The translations under genes and the position numbers were made by a program. From NCBI GenBank assembly GCA_964452085.1, contig CAYVKL010000002.1, positions 186,001-250,000 on the forward strand: a stretch of DNA of 64,000 nucleotides. Reading direction: 5' to 3'. The stretch is from Methanobacterium sp964452085. GTDB taxonomy: Archaea > Methanobacteriota > Methanobacteria > Methanobacteriales > Methanobacteriaceae. The notes beneath the pieces were generated by a model. That model worked only from the letters and a program-made list of their open reading frames with translations, did not search any database and was not told the DNA's origin. Positions 1 through 8,454 of this stretch are shown piece after piece (the first letter of the stretch is position 1; each line of letters starts with the position of its first letter).

Positions 1-1120
1 CCATTTCTACAAAGTCTCCAATGATATCCTGGGAAGATGAGGCTTTAATGGTTTCTCCACATTTTTTGCAGACCATATCTTCAGCTTCAGATTCATTTTT
101 AATGGTTTTAACTTCTTCACTCCCACATGAGCTACATTGATAGGTGAATCTTTTGGCTTTAATGTCTTCTGAAAGTAATAAAATCTCTACAGCACCATTT
201 ATAAGATTACGCCTGACTTCTGCTTCACCGTATGATGCCAAGCCGTTTTCATCAACCAGTTCAGTTAAGAAACGCTGAACCAGTTTTTTCTCTCTCATAA
301 TGTCGATTTCAGTTAAGACATCCATGGATTTATCTATGACTTCTCGGATACCAAATTCGCCAGTATATGATGTGTCCACAGTGGTGATAATTTTTTGCTT
401 GATTTCATGGTGAAGATAATCTCCATTAACGAAATCTTCTTTAGTATGGCCCGGACCTCCAATTATAACTCCTTTAAGACCTTCCAGATCTAAAAAAGCT
501 TCGTTCATATGATCACCAATTCTTTTCAGAAATTCGTGGGCTGCCAGTTCAATTAATCGGTCGAAACGCCTTTGTGATTGTCCACCGGCCTTATGTTTTC
601 CAGGAACACCACTGGTAAGGTTTTTGACTACATTTATCCTTTTACCTTTCATTACGGCAATAGTGGCTTCTTTTCGGTCGATAACAGCCAATCCATAAAT
701 CTCTTTATCTTCAAGGATTTCCTGAAGGGGTTCCAGGAAAAATTGTGAGTCACAATGATAAGTGTAGGTTTGAACTGGTTCTGGGGGTTCGAAAACATAT
801 GTTTCCATCTTTTCTGTGCCTGGGCCGCCCTTGGGTATCATTCCTACGAAAAGCACCAAGCCCCTTTCAGGGGGCTTTGGGAAAAGCCTCATACGCTGCA
901 TTATAACTTCAATAGCAGACTGCACATTCTTTTTTGTCTGTTTACTTTTGATATTTGCACTCTGACTGAGTTCTTCTCGCATGTGCTTTACCACATCGCT
1001 GATTTGCTTATTTGGGGGTATGTAAACTGACACAAGTTCGGTTCCTCTCCCTTTTTTATCAGAGAGTTCCTTTAGAGTGCGTTTAACCTCGTAAAGCTCG
1101 GTTGATGATGGTTCAGACAT
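1..1120 (-). CDS. prf1: Peptide chain release factor aRF1 (5' part)
   Basis: This class I release factor of the archaeal/eukaryotic type recognises stop codons in the ribosomal A site and triggers peptidyl-tRNA hydrolysis. The window holds 373 codons from the ATG at 1118-1120; the family is about 410 residues, so roughly the last 40 run off the left edge. The stop-codon recognition motif NIKS is at residues 56-59 and the catalytic GGQ motif at 179-181. Two CxxC pairs (CSSC, CKKC) in the C-terminal domain resemble the zinc-ribbon insert seen in archaeal aRF1. The reading frame is open throughout. Motifs and overall match make the call firm. Confidence 0.97.
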   Translation of the reverse strand, partial: MSEPSSTELYEVKRTLKELSDKKGRGTELVSVYIPPNKQISDVVKHMREELSQSANIKSKQTKKNVQSAIEVIMQRMRLFPKPPERGLVLFVGMIPKGGPGTEKMETYVFEPPEPVQTYTYHCDSQFFLEPLQEILEDKEIYGLAVIDRKEATIAVMKGKRINVVKNLTSGVPGKHKAGGQSQRRFDRLIELAAHEFLKRIGDHMNEAFLDLEGLKGVIIGGPGHTKEDFVNGDYLHHEIKQKIITTVDTSYTGEFGIREVIDKSMDVLTEIDIMREKKLVQRFLTELVDENGLASYGEAEVRRNLINGAVEILLLSEDIKAKRFTYQCSSCGSEEVKTIKNESEAEDMVCKKCGETIKASSSQDIIGDFVEM

Positions 1121-1335
1121 TAAATATCACTCCTAAAACTGGTAAGATTCATAAAAGTACGTTAAATATAATGGATTTGTAGAGGACTTCCGTTAATTAT
1201 CCTTCTGCTACATTTCACTGTAATCCATCTGAATTTTCTTTTTAATCTAATTAAAATTTTATATTATTTAGTAATTGATATTTATTTAAACTTTATAATT
1301 ATATTTTGTTCTTACTCCCAAACCCATTTTTCCAT

Positions 1336-2220
1336 TTATGGTTTAGGAACTAAAAATTCAGCCACACCATATCCTGTTTTACCATCCCAATTATATCTGG
1401 AAAGAGTTTCAATAAGAATCATGTCTCCATCAATGGGAATCATTCCAAATCTAATAACTTCACCGTCAACTGAATATTTAAAACCCTTTTTGTCAATTAA
1501 TGTCATTGAAAACATGGAAGGAATTCCATTATTAAATTTTACATTTATATCTGATTTTACCAGAGGTACATTAACTGAACCCGTGTAGAAATAACCCGCA
1601 TCTATATCTCCTTCGTCAACGGAAAGTTTGGTTATATTAAAAGCCTCATTATTTGAAAACTCAGAGTTAATCCACATCCACATCTTAGGAGATCCCCATT
1701 CCCTTATTCCCCTACTTAAATCTCTTTCCCCCAACGCTTCAATTTCTAATATTTCATCATTGATCTCAATTTTTCCAAAAGCTTTACCAAACTGTTCATA
1801 ATGTTCAGACGCTACATTGGATGACATTTCAGTCTGTTTTTCATCAACACAATCAACATAATCCATAATTGGGTTTAAAGCTTCCCAAGTCACATCCATT
1901 TTTACTTTAAATTCTTGAGGAACTTCAGCTAAAGGATCAAAAATTGAACCATTATATTTCAGTCTCCACTTTCCGGTTTCAATCTCTTCATATTTTAAAC
2001 CGGCAATATTCAACGGATTATCATCACAGGGGGTTTCTAATTTAATTCCGGCTATCATTTGTGGAGACATTAAAAAAAAGAACATTGATTTTTCATTTTT
2101 GTTTACTTTGTTTCCTATTCGCATAAAAGCAGTCAAATCATTACTTTTATCATGAAAATTAAAATAATAGCTTTCATTCCATTCTTCATGTTTCATAAGA
2201 CTTTCTACATCAATATTCAC
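1336..2220 (-). CDS. AttH/CrtC-like lipocalin-fold protein, function unknown
   Basis: The protein has about 294 residues, no signal peptide and no membrane segments. Its beta-rich sequence, with WGSPKMWMWINSEF near the middle and a repeated tryptophan and glycine pattern, resembles the duplicated lipocalin-like AttH/CrtC (DUF7064/7065) group. That assignment is from memory of the family and is tentative. A GTG at 2218-2220 follows an AGGTGAT ribosome-binding site and is preferred; an in-frame GTG at 2229 overlaps that site. It lies 60 bases downstream of the RPH-like phosphotransferase gene on the same strand, so the two are probably co-transcribed. It may bind or modify a hydrophobic compound, but nothing in the sequence proves this. 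Confidence 0.6.
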   Translation of the reverse strand: MNIDVESLMKHEEWNESYYFNFHDKSNDLTAFMRIGNKVNKNEKSMFFFLMSPQMIAGIKLETPCDDNPLNIAGLKYEEIETGKWRLKYNGSIFDPLAEVPQEFKVKMDVTWEALNPIMDYVDCVDEKQTEMSSNVASEHYEQFGKAFGKIEINDEILEIEALGERDLSRGIREWGSPKMWMWINSEFSNNEAFNITKLSVDEGDIDAGYFYTGSVNVPLVKSDINVKFNNGIPSMFSMTLIDKKGFKYSVDGEVIRFGMIPIDGDMILIETLSRYNWDGKTGYGVAEFLVPKP

Positions 2221-2280
2221 AATGATCACCTTTACATGACTTTAATATGTTTCCATTTTTTTAAGTAGATGATTAGAATT

Positions 2281-5040
2281 TTACAATTCAGATGCCTCTT
2301 TCTTGTATACAACTCCTTCATTACCATCGATAACTAAATTTTCCCCAGTTTTAAAAATTTTTGTAGCTCCTTTAACCGCAGTTACAGCAGGTATTCGGTA
2401 TTCGCGAGAAATCACAGCACCATGGGATAGTATTCCTCCGGTTTCTGTAATAAGACCCCCAACTTTTGAAAACACGGCTGTCCAGGCAGGATCGGTGTTA
2501 CTGGTAATAAGAATTTCATTCTCTTCTAGTTGTGATAATTCCTCAATGGATTCCACAACCCTGGCCACACCATTGAATGTCCCGGGACTTGCTGCTGCTC
2601 CATAAATTGAATTTTGACCGTATTCCATTACAGTATCATCGAATTCAATCCCGTTTTTTAAGAATTTTGGGGGTAAGGTTGATTTATATCTGTAAAATTC
2701 CTTTTTCCTTTTTAGAATTTTATTTCTCAATTCGGAGCCGGTTTCATTTACTTCTTTTTCGGAATATAATCCTTCAGATGAATGTTTTGTGTCAAAAAAC
2801 GGGAATAATTCTTTTTCATAAAGGAAGAAAACATCATCGATTTCATCAATAATTTTTTTTACCTCCAATCTCCTTCCCATCTCCATGAGCATCAATCTCT
2901 GACGGAAAAGAAGGTGATCCAAATAAAATCTCTGATTTTCCCTGAATGTCAAATAAGTTTGAGCTAAATCAAGCACAATATTAAATAATTTTGACTTAAA
3001 AAACCCGCCTCTTTGTTTTTTTATTCCACGTAAAACTTTTTGTTCTGTTTTAAATCTATTGTCACGGCTTTCTAATTCTTTTTTTCTCAAATCTAAATCT
3101 GAAGAAGACAATAATTTAACAACTTCCAACACGTAGGCTTTATCTTCCCTCCAGCGAGGATATAATATCTCACGAGTATTTGAACGGTGCCCATAATCTT
3201 CAATAAACAAATCGAATTCTCTATTAAAATCTAAATTGGAAGAAATTAATTCATTAATCTCTGTATCTTTTAAAGAACTCATTTCATCTGTTGAATTAAT
3301 TTTTCCCATGAACTCAGAATCTTCTCTTAAAAGTTTAGCCAAATCAGAAAGTCTAATATTCATTTCCACTGTTTTATTGTCATCGAGCCCTGAAATTAAA
3401 CCTGCATAAAGGGATCCATCAGTATCATCCAGCCATTTCACCAGCCAGTTTTTAATCATTAAGTTAGTGGCAATTGAATGAGAGACCATTCCATATCTTA
3501 TTAGTTGATAGTGTTTAATCCCTGCGGTTTCAATCTGGTAATAGAGTGATAAAAGCTCTTCATCACTAATTGTTTCTAAATTGGTGGCATCGAAAGATTC
3601 ACATTTTTTCATAAATCCTTTGGCCCATTTTCGGTATGCTTTATCCGTCTTGTTCATCATTCCGTCGGGGTCCCGAATAGCAACTAAAATCTGTGAAAGT
3701 AAGGTTTTATGTAATATAGAAGGATATTTGGATATCCTTTCCTGATCTTCCAATGGAAAATAATTTAATAATTCTTTGGATCTTGCAAATTTGGGATAAT
3801 ACGAAAAAGCTTTTTCCAAAACCCAACTATTGAAATATACTCTAGATTTGTGGAGTTTTAAGAGTTTAGAGTCTGTGATCTCTTTATAACCCATTATTCT
3901 AGCACCTTCATGATTCACGTAATCTGTGAGCATTTTGCCCATGACATCGTAAAAGAGGGGTGTAGTGGCATCGGCCCAGTACTCATCTCCATAAGCTCTG
4001 GTCCATAAAATATCATCTTTATCATCACTAGAACTATCTGTAAGTGTAGTTACAGGTCTTGATTGGAGAATATAAATATGGTATTTTGTTTCATTTTTTG
4101 ATGATCCATCCTTGTTTAAACCATTATCTCCACATTCTATGGCCCATTCAATATCTTGAGGCACACCAAACAGTTCTTCAAGTTCAATAGCAGTTTCTAA
4201 TAACTTTTGGAGGAGTTCACCATTAAGGCTAGGCTTTTCTTTTTTTCCTTCATCAATTTTAATTAAAGTGTTTTCCTCATTAATAAGGAAATAACCTTTC
4301 TTTTTTGTTTTAATATTTTTTTCAACTATATTTCCCTCTCGGTTTAAGACAAAAATATCTGGTGTAACTATTCCGGAGGCAATAGCTTCACCAAGACCCC
4401 ATGTGGACTCAATAACGATTTCATTGCTCCCATTAACTGGATTGGCCGTGAAGGTCACTCCACTGACATTTGCTTTGACCATTTTTTGTACAAGTACTGC
4501 AATTCCTGCAGCAGTTAGTTCTGTTTCTAAATGTCCAATGGAAGAATCATGCCTATATTTTACTGCCCGATCAGTCCAATAGGATGCCCAACAATCAACG
4601 ACTTTTTCTAAGATATTTTCCTTTTTTATATTTAAAAAACTGTCCAATTGCCCTGCAAAACTGGCATCTTCAAGATCTTCAGCAACTGCCGACGATCTGA
4701 CGGCATAATATCCATCAGGAAGATTCTTTATTTGCTCATTAATTTCTAAAAACAGATCTTGAGGTAATTCCTCTTTTTTTATCAAGTCTCGTATAGATGA
4801 ACATCCATAAGAGATGGATTTTTCATTCTCGAAATGGATAGAATCAAGTATTTTGGATATTTGTCCATGCAATTCTTTTTTAATAAAGAAATCATAGGCA
4901 TCTACAGAAACAATAAATGCGGGAGGAATATTAAAACCAGCAAATGACATTTTGCCCAGATTAAGGGCTTTGCCTCCAATTTTTTCTATGGGATGATCTT
5001 TTTCTATAAGATCCATCACATACTTGCCTTCATCCACCAT
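2281..5040 (-). CDS. PEP synthase/rifampicin phosphotransferase-like dikinase
   Basis: This is a dikinase of the PEP synthase superfamily, about 919 residues. An N-terminal ATP-grasp domain (PPDK_N type) opens with KIGGKALNLGKM and has the RSSAVAEDLEDASFAGQ segment. A long central helical domain follows. The swivelling phosphohistidine domain is at the extreme C terminus, with the catalytic histidine in GGILSHGAVISREY at about residue 873. True PEP synthase has a PEP/pyruvate barrel after the histidine domain; this one is missing. The order ATP-grasp, middle, histidine domain is that of rifampicin phosphotransferase, so the middle domain probably binds an unknown acceptor. The ATG at 5038-5040 is preferred because GGGG lies about ten bases upstream; an in-frame ATG also exists at 5067. 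Confidence 0.85.
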   Translation of the reverse strand: MVDEGKYVMDLIEKDHPIEKIGGKALNLGKMSFAGFNIPPAFIVSVDAYDFFIKKELHGQISKILDSIHFENEKSISYGCSSIRDLIKKEELPQDLFLEINEQIKNLPDGYYAVRSSAVAEDLEDASFAGQLDSFLNIKKENILEKVVDCWASYWTDRAVKYRHDSSIGHLETELTAAGIAVLVQKMVKANVSGVTFTANPVNGSNEIVIESTWGLGEAIASGIVTPDIFVLNREGNIVEKNIKTKKKGYFLINEENTLIKIDEGKKEKPSLNGELLQKLLETAIELEELFGVPQDIEWAIECGDNGLNKDGSSKNETKYHIYILQSRPVTTLTDSSSDDKDDILWTRAYGDEYWADATTPLFYDVMGKMLTDYVNHEGARIMGYKEITDSKLLKLHKSRVYFNSWVLEKAFSYYPKFARSKELLNYFPLEDQERISKYPSILHKTLLSQILVAIRDPDGMMNKTDKAYRKWAKGFMKKCESFDATNLETISDEELLSLYYQIETAGIKHYQLIRYGMVSHSIATNLMIKNWLVKWLDDTDGSLYAGLISGLDDNKTVEMNIRLSDLAKLLREDSEFMGKINSTDEMSSLKDTEINELISSNLDFNREFDLFIEDYGHRSNTREILYPRWREDKAYVLEVVKLLSSSDLDLRKKELESRDNRFKTEQKVLRGIKKQRGGFFKSKLFNIVLDLAQTYLTFRENQRFYLDHLLFRQRLMLMEMGRRLEVKKIIDEIDDVFFLYEKELFPFFDTKHSSEGLYSEKEVNETGSELRNKILKRKKEFYRYKSTLPPKFLKNGIEFDDTVMEYGQNSIYGAAASPGTFNGVARVVESIEELSQLEENEILITSNTDPAWTAVFSKVGGLITETGGILSHGAVISREYRIPAVTAVKGATKIFKTGENLVIDGNEGVVYKKEASEL

Positions 5041-5201
5041 ATTATCATTGCCCCTAATCATAATCAATATATTTTATGTATTATATTTTTAAAATAAGTG
5101 AAATACTGTATCTGTTTTTTAAATAAGTAGAATATAAAACAGTATGATTTTTTTTTTAAAATTATATATTAGATTAGAATAGATTATCATTTGGTGATGA
5201 G

Positions 5202-5882
5202 ATGCGTATAGTAATTACAGTAGGTGGATCCATAATTATCAAGGACCACAATTATAAAAAATTTCAAGATTATGCTAGAGTTTTGAAGGACCTGGCAAAA
5301 AAACACCAGATCATGGTGGTTGTGGGTGGTGGAATCACTGCCCGGGACTATATTGGAATAGCAAGAGATTTAGGGGCTTCCGAAGCTCTCTGTGATGATA
5401 TTGGTATTGAAGTCACACGACTCAATGCACGTCTACTCATAACTGCGCTTGGTGAAGATGCCTATCCTCGAGTTCCTCATAACTTTTCTGAAGCACTTGA
5501 ATTCTCCACCTCTGGCAGGGTGGTGGTAATGGGTGGTACTGAACCAGCACACAGCACAGATGCTGTAGGGAGCATCTTAGCAGAATTTGTGGACGCGGAC
5601 CTGCTTTTAAATGCAACATCTGTGGATGGGTTATATGACAAAGATCCACACAAATATCCTGATGCCACCATGTTTTCGGAGATAACCCCTTCTGAAATGC
5701 TTGAAATGTTATCTGATAAGGAAATGAAGGCAGGGACCTATGAATTTCTGGATAAAACCGCTATACAAATCATCGGCCGCTCCAGTATCAAAACGGTTAT
5801 AATTAATGGAGAAGACCCTGAAAACCTCAATAAAGCAATCAGTGGTCAAATTGGGACTTTAATAACTCCCAATAAACAATAA
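5202..5882 (+). CDS. pyrH: Uridylate kinase (UMP kinase), archaeal type
   Basis: UMP kinase phosphorylates UMP to UDP with ATP in pyrimidine nucleotide synthesis. The 226-residue protein belongs to the amino-acid kinase fold and has the normal length of the archaeal form. Visible landmarks are the N-terminal VGGSIIIKD nucleotide-binding loop, VVVGGGITARDYIG, the STDAVGSILAEFVDADLLLNATSVDGLYDKDP region that binds the uridine and phosphate, and the C-terminal GRSSIKTVIING strand. The gene is divergent from the RPH-like gene, with a shared AT-rich promoter space. The TATA-like AATTATATAT near 5160 sits at a plausible distance. It appears to be monocistronic. Confidence 0.95.
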   Translation: MRIVITVGGSIIIKDHNYKKFQDYARVLKDLAKKHQIMVVVGGGITARDYIGIARDLGASEALCDDIGIEVTRLNARLLITALGEDAYPRVPHNFSEALEFSTSGRVVVMGGTEPAHSTDAVGSILAEFVDADLLLNATSVDGLYDKDPHKYPDATMFSEITPSEMLEMLSDKEMKAGTYEFLDKTAIQIIGRSSIKTVIINGEDPENLNKAISGQIGTLITPNKQ

Positions 5883-5975
5883 TGGTTAAATAATTGAAAT
5901 AATGATTCATATCAAATGTAAATGAAATATATTAAAAATCAATAAATGAAAAATATAAAATAAGAGGTAATATTC

Positions 5976-6176
5976 ATGGTTGAACAACATAAACATTGTC
6001 CTATATGTGCAACTCCAATACCAATGAGTGAAAGGTATTGTTCACCTAATTGTGAGCAGATAGCCATTGAAAACCAGAAAAAGGTAAAAAAAGGCAGAAG
6101 ATTACTATACGTATTATTTGCAGTATTCGTCCTGGCATGGCTATTTTTCATGTTAAAGGGTAAAATAGGGCTTTAA
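5976..6176 (+). CDS. DUF2116 zinc-ribbon membrane protein
   Basis: This 66-residue protein has an N-terminal zinc ribbon, with CPIC at residues 8-11 and the cysteines of YCSPNCEQ at about 22 and 26. A lysine-rich linker (KKVKKGRR) leads into one C-terminal membrane helix. This is the standard architecture of the archaeal DUF2116 family. The lysines and arginines before the helix suggest that the zinc ribbon faces the cytoplasm. The start has GAGGTAAT just upstream. The biochemical role is not known. It is followed by a T-run and a 9-bp hairpin that probably ends transcription. Confidence 0.85.
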   Translation: MVEQHKHCPICATPIPMSERYCSPNCEQIAIENQKKVKKGRRLLYVLFAVFVLAWLFFMLKGKIGL

Positions 6177-6204
6177 AAAATTTTAATTTTTTTTATTTTT
6201 ATCA

Positions 6205-6236
6205 TGCCTGAATTTTCATTTTCTCTTATTCAGGCA
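6205..6236 (+). terminator. Hairpin terminator between convergent genes
   Basis: A perfect 9-bp inverted repeat has the arms TGCCTGAAT (6205-6213) and ATTCAGGCA (6228-6236) with a 14-base loop. It is preceded by a long T-run (6187-6200) and followed by T-rich sequence. It lies between the ends of the DUF2116 gene and the convergent DUF308 gene. Confidence 0.55.
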
Positions 6237-6382
6237 ATTATTTATTCTTTTTTGATCTATAAATTTAAATTTCTTAAAATATCTCCATATTTATAGAGAT
6301 TTATGATGATTATCCCTTATTTTGGAATACTTACCCTGGAATACTTACATTCAAATTTCATATTTAGTGAATTATCTCGGGG

Positions 6383-6859
6383 TTATTCACGAATATTCAG
6401 TATTCCAAATATTAAGAGCCCTATTCCAGTTATCACTCCTAAAATTTTTGGGTCTAAGTTGTAGTAGCCAACAATTACAAATAGGAATCCAAATAATAGG
6501 CTAAAAATTCCGGCATAGGTTTTGTATGTTTGTTTTTCACCTACAAATAGGGCGATGAATCCATTTACTATAAGAAGCGCACCGGTAATTATATATGCCC
6601 AAAATCCAAGGTTTATTATCCACGAACTGTTAAATAGGAATGTTAAACCCATAATAACGCCCACTAATCCTACCAAGAGTGGGAATAACCATAAATCATT
6701 GGATGTTCGTTCACTGAAACCTAAAATAGCTAACCAAACACCCATTCCTAATATTAAAAGCCCGGATATGAGTCCAAGAGTTGCTAATCCAACTACAGGT
6801 GAGGCAATCATAATGACTGCCACGATAATTGCAATAATTCCCACTATCATGTTTTTCAT
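6383..6859 (-). CDS. DUF308 (HdeD-like) membrane protein
   Basis: This 158-residue, almost wholly hydrophobic protein has about six predicted membrane helices arranged as repeated two-helix units. That is typical of the DUF308 family, which includes the acid-resistance protein HdeD. Characteristic repeated phrases are GIIAIIVAVIMIASPV at the N terminus and SLLFGFLFVIVGYYNLDP near the C terminus. No catalytic residues are visible. It is the most divergent of four DUF308 paralogues within 5.6 kb. The ATG at 6857-6859 is preceded on its strand by GGGGG. The promoter would lie in the 257-base divergent spacer shared with the first YbjQ gene. The function is unknown. Confidence 0.8.
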   Translation of the reverse strand: MKNMIVGIIAIIVAVIMIASPVVGLATLGLISGLLILGMGVWLAILGFSERTSNDLWLFPLLVGLVGVIMGLTFLFNSSWIINLGFWAYIITGALLIVNGFIALFVGEKQTYKTYAGIFSLLFGFLFVIVGYYNLDPKILGVITGIGLLIFGILNIRE

Positions 6860-7052
6860 TCAAACAACCCCCTTGATGTAATTAAAATATTTAATAGTAT
6901 TAATCACAGTTTATATTAAACGTTATGGCCATATTCATGGTTTCTTTAGATAGAATCATTTCAATGTCTTTAAATATCTTTGTCTTTAAATTATATTAAA
7001 TTTAATGTAACAATATTATTTTCAATACTTTATAATGGAAAAAATGCAATTG

Positions 7053-7090
7053 TATCGCTTAAACTCAAATACTAAGCGATATATAAAAAC
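7053..7090 (+). promoter_or_regulatory. Operator-like palindrome overlapping a TATA box
   Basis: A perfect 9-bp inverted repeat, TATCGCTTA (7053-7061) and TAAGCGATA (7073-7081), has an 11-base spacer. Its right arm runs into the TATA-like sequence GATATATAAAA (7078-7088). Transcription would start near 7110, just before the YbjQ start at 7117. A repressor on the palindrome would cover the TFB/TBP site. No candidate regulator is adjacent. Confidence 0.5.
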
Positions 7091-7116
7091 GATAAATTGA
7101 CTTTGGAGGTTCTAAA

Positions 7117-7443
7117 ATGCTTGTATTAACTACTCCTACTATTGAGGGGAAAAATATCAATGAATATCATGGTTTAGTCACTGGTGAATCACTATTAGGG
7201 GCAAATGTTTATAAGGACATGTTTTCAGGAGTAAGGGATGTTGTGGGGGGCAGAACATCAGCTTATGAAGAAGAGCTCAAAAAGGCTCGAGGGGTAGCTT
7301 TGGATAGTATGAAGGAAAAAGCATCCGAAAAAGGAGCTAATGCTGTTATTGGCGCCCGTATTGCATACCATAATTTAGGGGGTACCATGGGTAACACCAT
7401 AATGGTAACTGTATTTGGTACTGCCGTATCCTACGAAGAATAA
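7117..7443 (+). CDS. YbjQ family protein (DUF74)
   Basis: The 108-residue soluble protein covers one complete YbjQ/DUF74 domain, a family that forms pentameric rings and is sometimes labelled heavy-metal-binding. It has the N-terminal strand HGLVTGESLLGANVYKD, the helical ARGVALDSMKEKA segment, the GANAVIGARIAYHNLG strand and the final MVTVFGTAVSYEE strand. A strong ribosome-binding site (GGAGG) precedes the ATG. Its promoter overlaps a palindrome at 7053-7081. The next gene is a membrane-anchored YbjQ paralogue 80 bases downstream, possibly in the same transcript. The cellular role is not established. Confidence 0.88.
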   Translation: MLVLTTPTIEGKNINEYHGLVTGESLLGANVYKDMFSGVRDVVGGRTSAYEEELKKARGVALDSMKEKASEKGANAVIGARIAYHNLGGTMGNTIMVTVFGTAVSYEE

Positions 7444-7523
7444 CAAATAAAGTCAGATATATGTTCATAATAAATAAAACGTACTAAATCAACCTTAAAG
7501 TAACTATTAACATCATTTTAAGG

Positions 7524-8372
7524 ATGGGTCCAATGTTCGCAGATATTTTAACCTTTTTTTATGAAAAACGATGGGCTTTTGCTGCTATATTAATTGGAAT
7601 ATTAACTGGATTTTTATCGGCAGTTATCTGTGTTATGGCCAATCTGGTAATTTTTGGATTTAACATAATGTTTATTGTATCTCCTCTAATAGCTGGTTTT
7701 GTGGAAACATATATTGCCCGTCGGATGTATGGTAAAAGCACGGGAGCAATTAGTGCTCTTCTAATATTCATTATTATCAATGCCTATTCTTGGCTTTTCC
7801 CTAAAGATCCCATTGTGATTAATTTCTTTACTTTAGGTGGGTTGGCTCTAATGGTACAAGCTGCATTTCCCATTTTGATAAATTATATTGTTTTTGTGGT
7901 TTTTTTAGGAGCTTTAACATATCTCATAGGGTATGCTGGCAACCTTCTTTCCAAGGCAATTGATAAAATACATAGAAGAAATCCAGAAAAAGATAAACTA
8001 GAATCAGGAGAATTTGATGAAACTAGTGATATTCATCTAAAAAATATGATAGATGGTTTGGAGGTTCCTATTGTTTCAATACCTCATTTAAGTGGTGGTA
8101 AAATTGTTAAACACATTGGTATAGTAACTGGGGAGGCCGTGGTTAAAGAAAAATCATCAGGGGTTGTTTCTAAAGTATCCAATAAGGTCAAACTGGAGAA
8201 CCTGCACATAGACGATGCAAAAAATTTAGCAATCTTGCGAATGCTTGAGTATGCTCGAGAAATGGGAGCTAACACAGTTATTGAAGTTTTAATAGATTAC
8301 AATTCAATAGGTGGATTAAAAGGCAGTGCACTGATAGTTACGGCCACAGGGACGGCTGTTGTTTATGAATAA
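7524..8372 (+). CDS. Membrane protein with C-terminal YbjQ domain
   Basis: This 282-residue protein joins about four N-terminal membrane helices (residues 10-155) to a C-terminal cytoplasmic YbjQ domain (about 185-282). The latter shows KHIGIVTGEAVVKE, the ILRMLEYAREMGANTVIEV helix and strand, and a final IVTATGTAVVYE strand. A charged linker (HRRNPEKDKLESGEFDE) separates the two parts. The first codon GATGGGTCCAATGTTC region offers ATG at 7524 and 7533; the earlier one is kept. The fusion suggests that the YbjQ ring docks on the membrane, perhaps next to the neighbouring soluble YbjQ protein. The function is unknown. Confidence 0.8.
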   Translation: MGPMFADILTFFYEKRWAFAAILIGILTGFLSAVICVMANLVIFGFNIMFIVSPLIAGFVETYIARRMYGKSTGAISALLIFIIINAYSWLFPKDPIVINFFTLGGLALMVQAAFPILINYIVFVVFLGALTYLIGYAGNLLSKAIDKIHRRNPEKDKLESGEFDETSDIHLKNMIDGLEVPIVSIPHLSGGKIVKHIGIVTGEAVVKEKSSGVVSKVSNKVKLENLHIDDAKNLAILRMLEYAREMGANTVIEVLIDYNSIGGLKGSALIVTATGTAVVYE

Positions 8373-8454
8373 ATAAGTCATGCACAGATTTATGTGGTTT
8401 AAATTGTTTTTATTTGTTCAATGTCTTATGATAATAGGGGTTAAATGAGGTTTT

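Noticed and set aside
755..1030. Plus-strand open frame of 91 codons
   Set aside because: It is antisense to aRF1, whose NIKS motif is on the other strand within the same stretch, and it has no ribosome-binding site.
6522..6881. Plus-strand frame of 119 codons rich in Pro, Ile, Thr
   Set aside because: It is the antisense shadow of a hydrophobic DUF308 gene; such shadows are typical for membrane genes.
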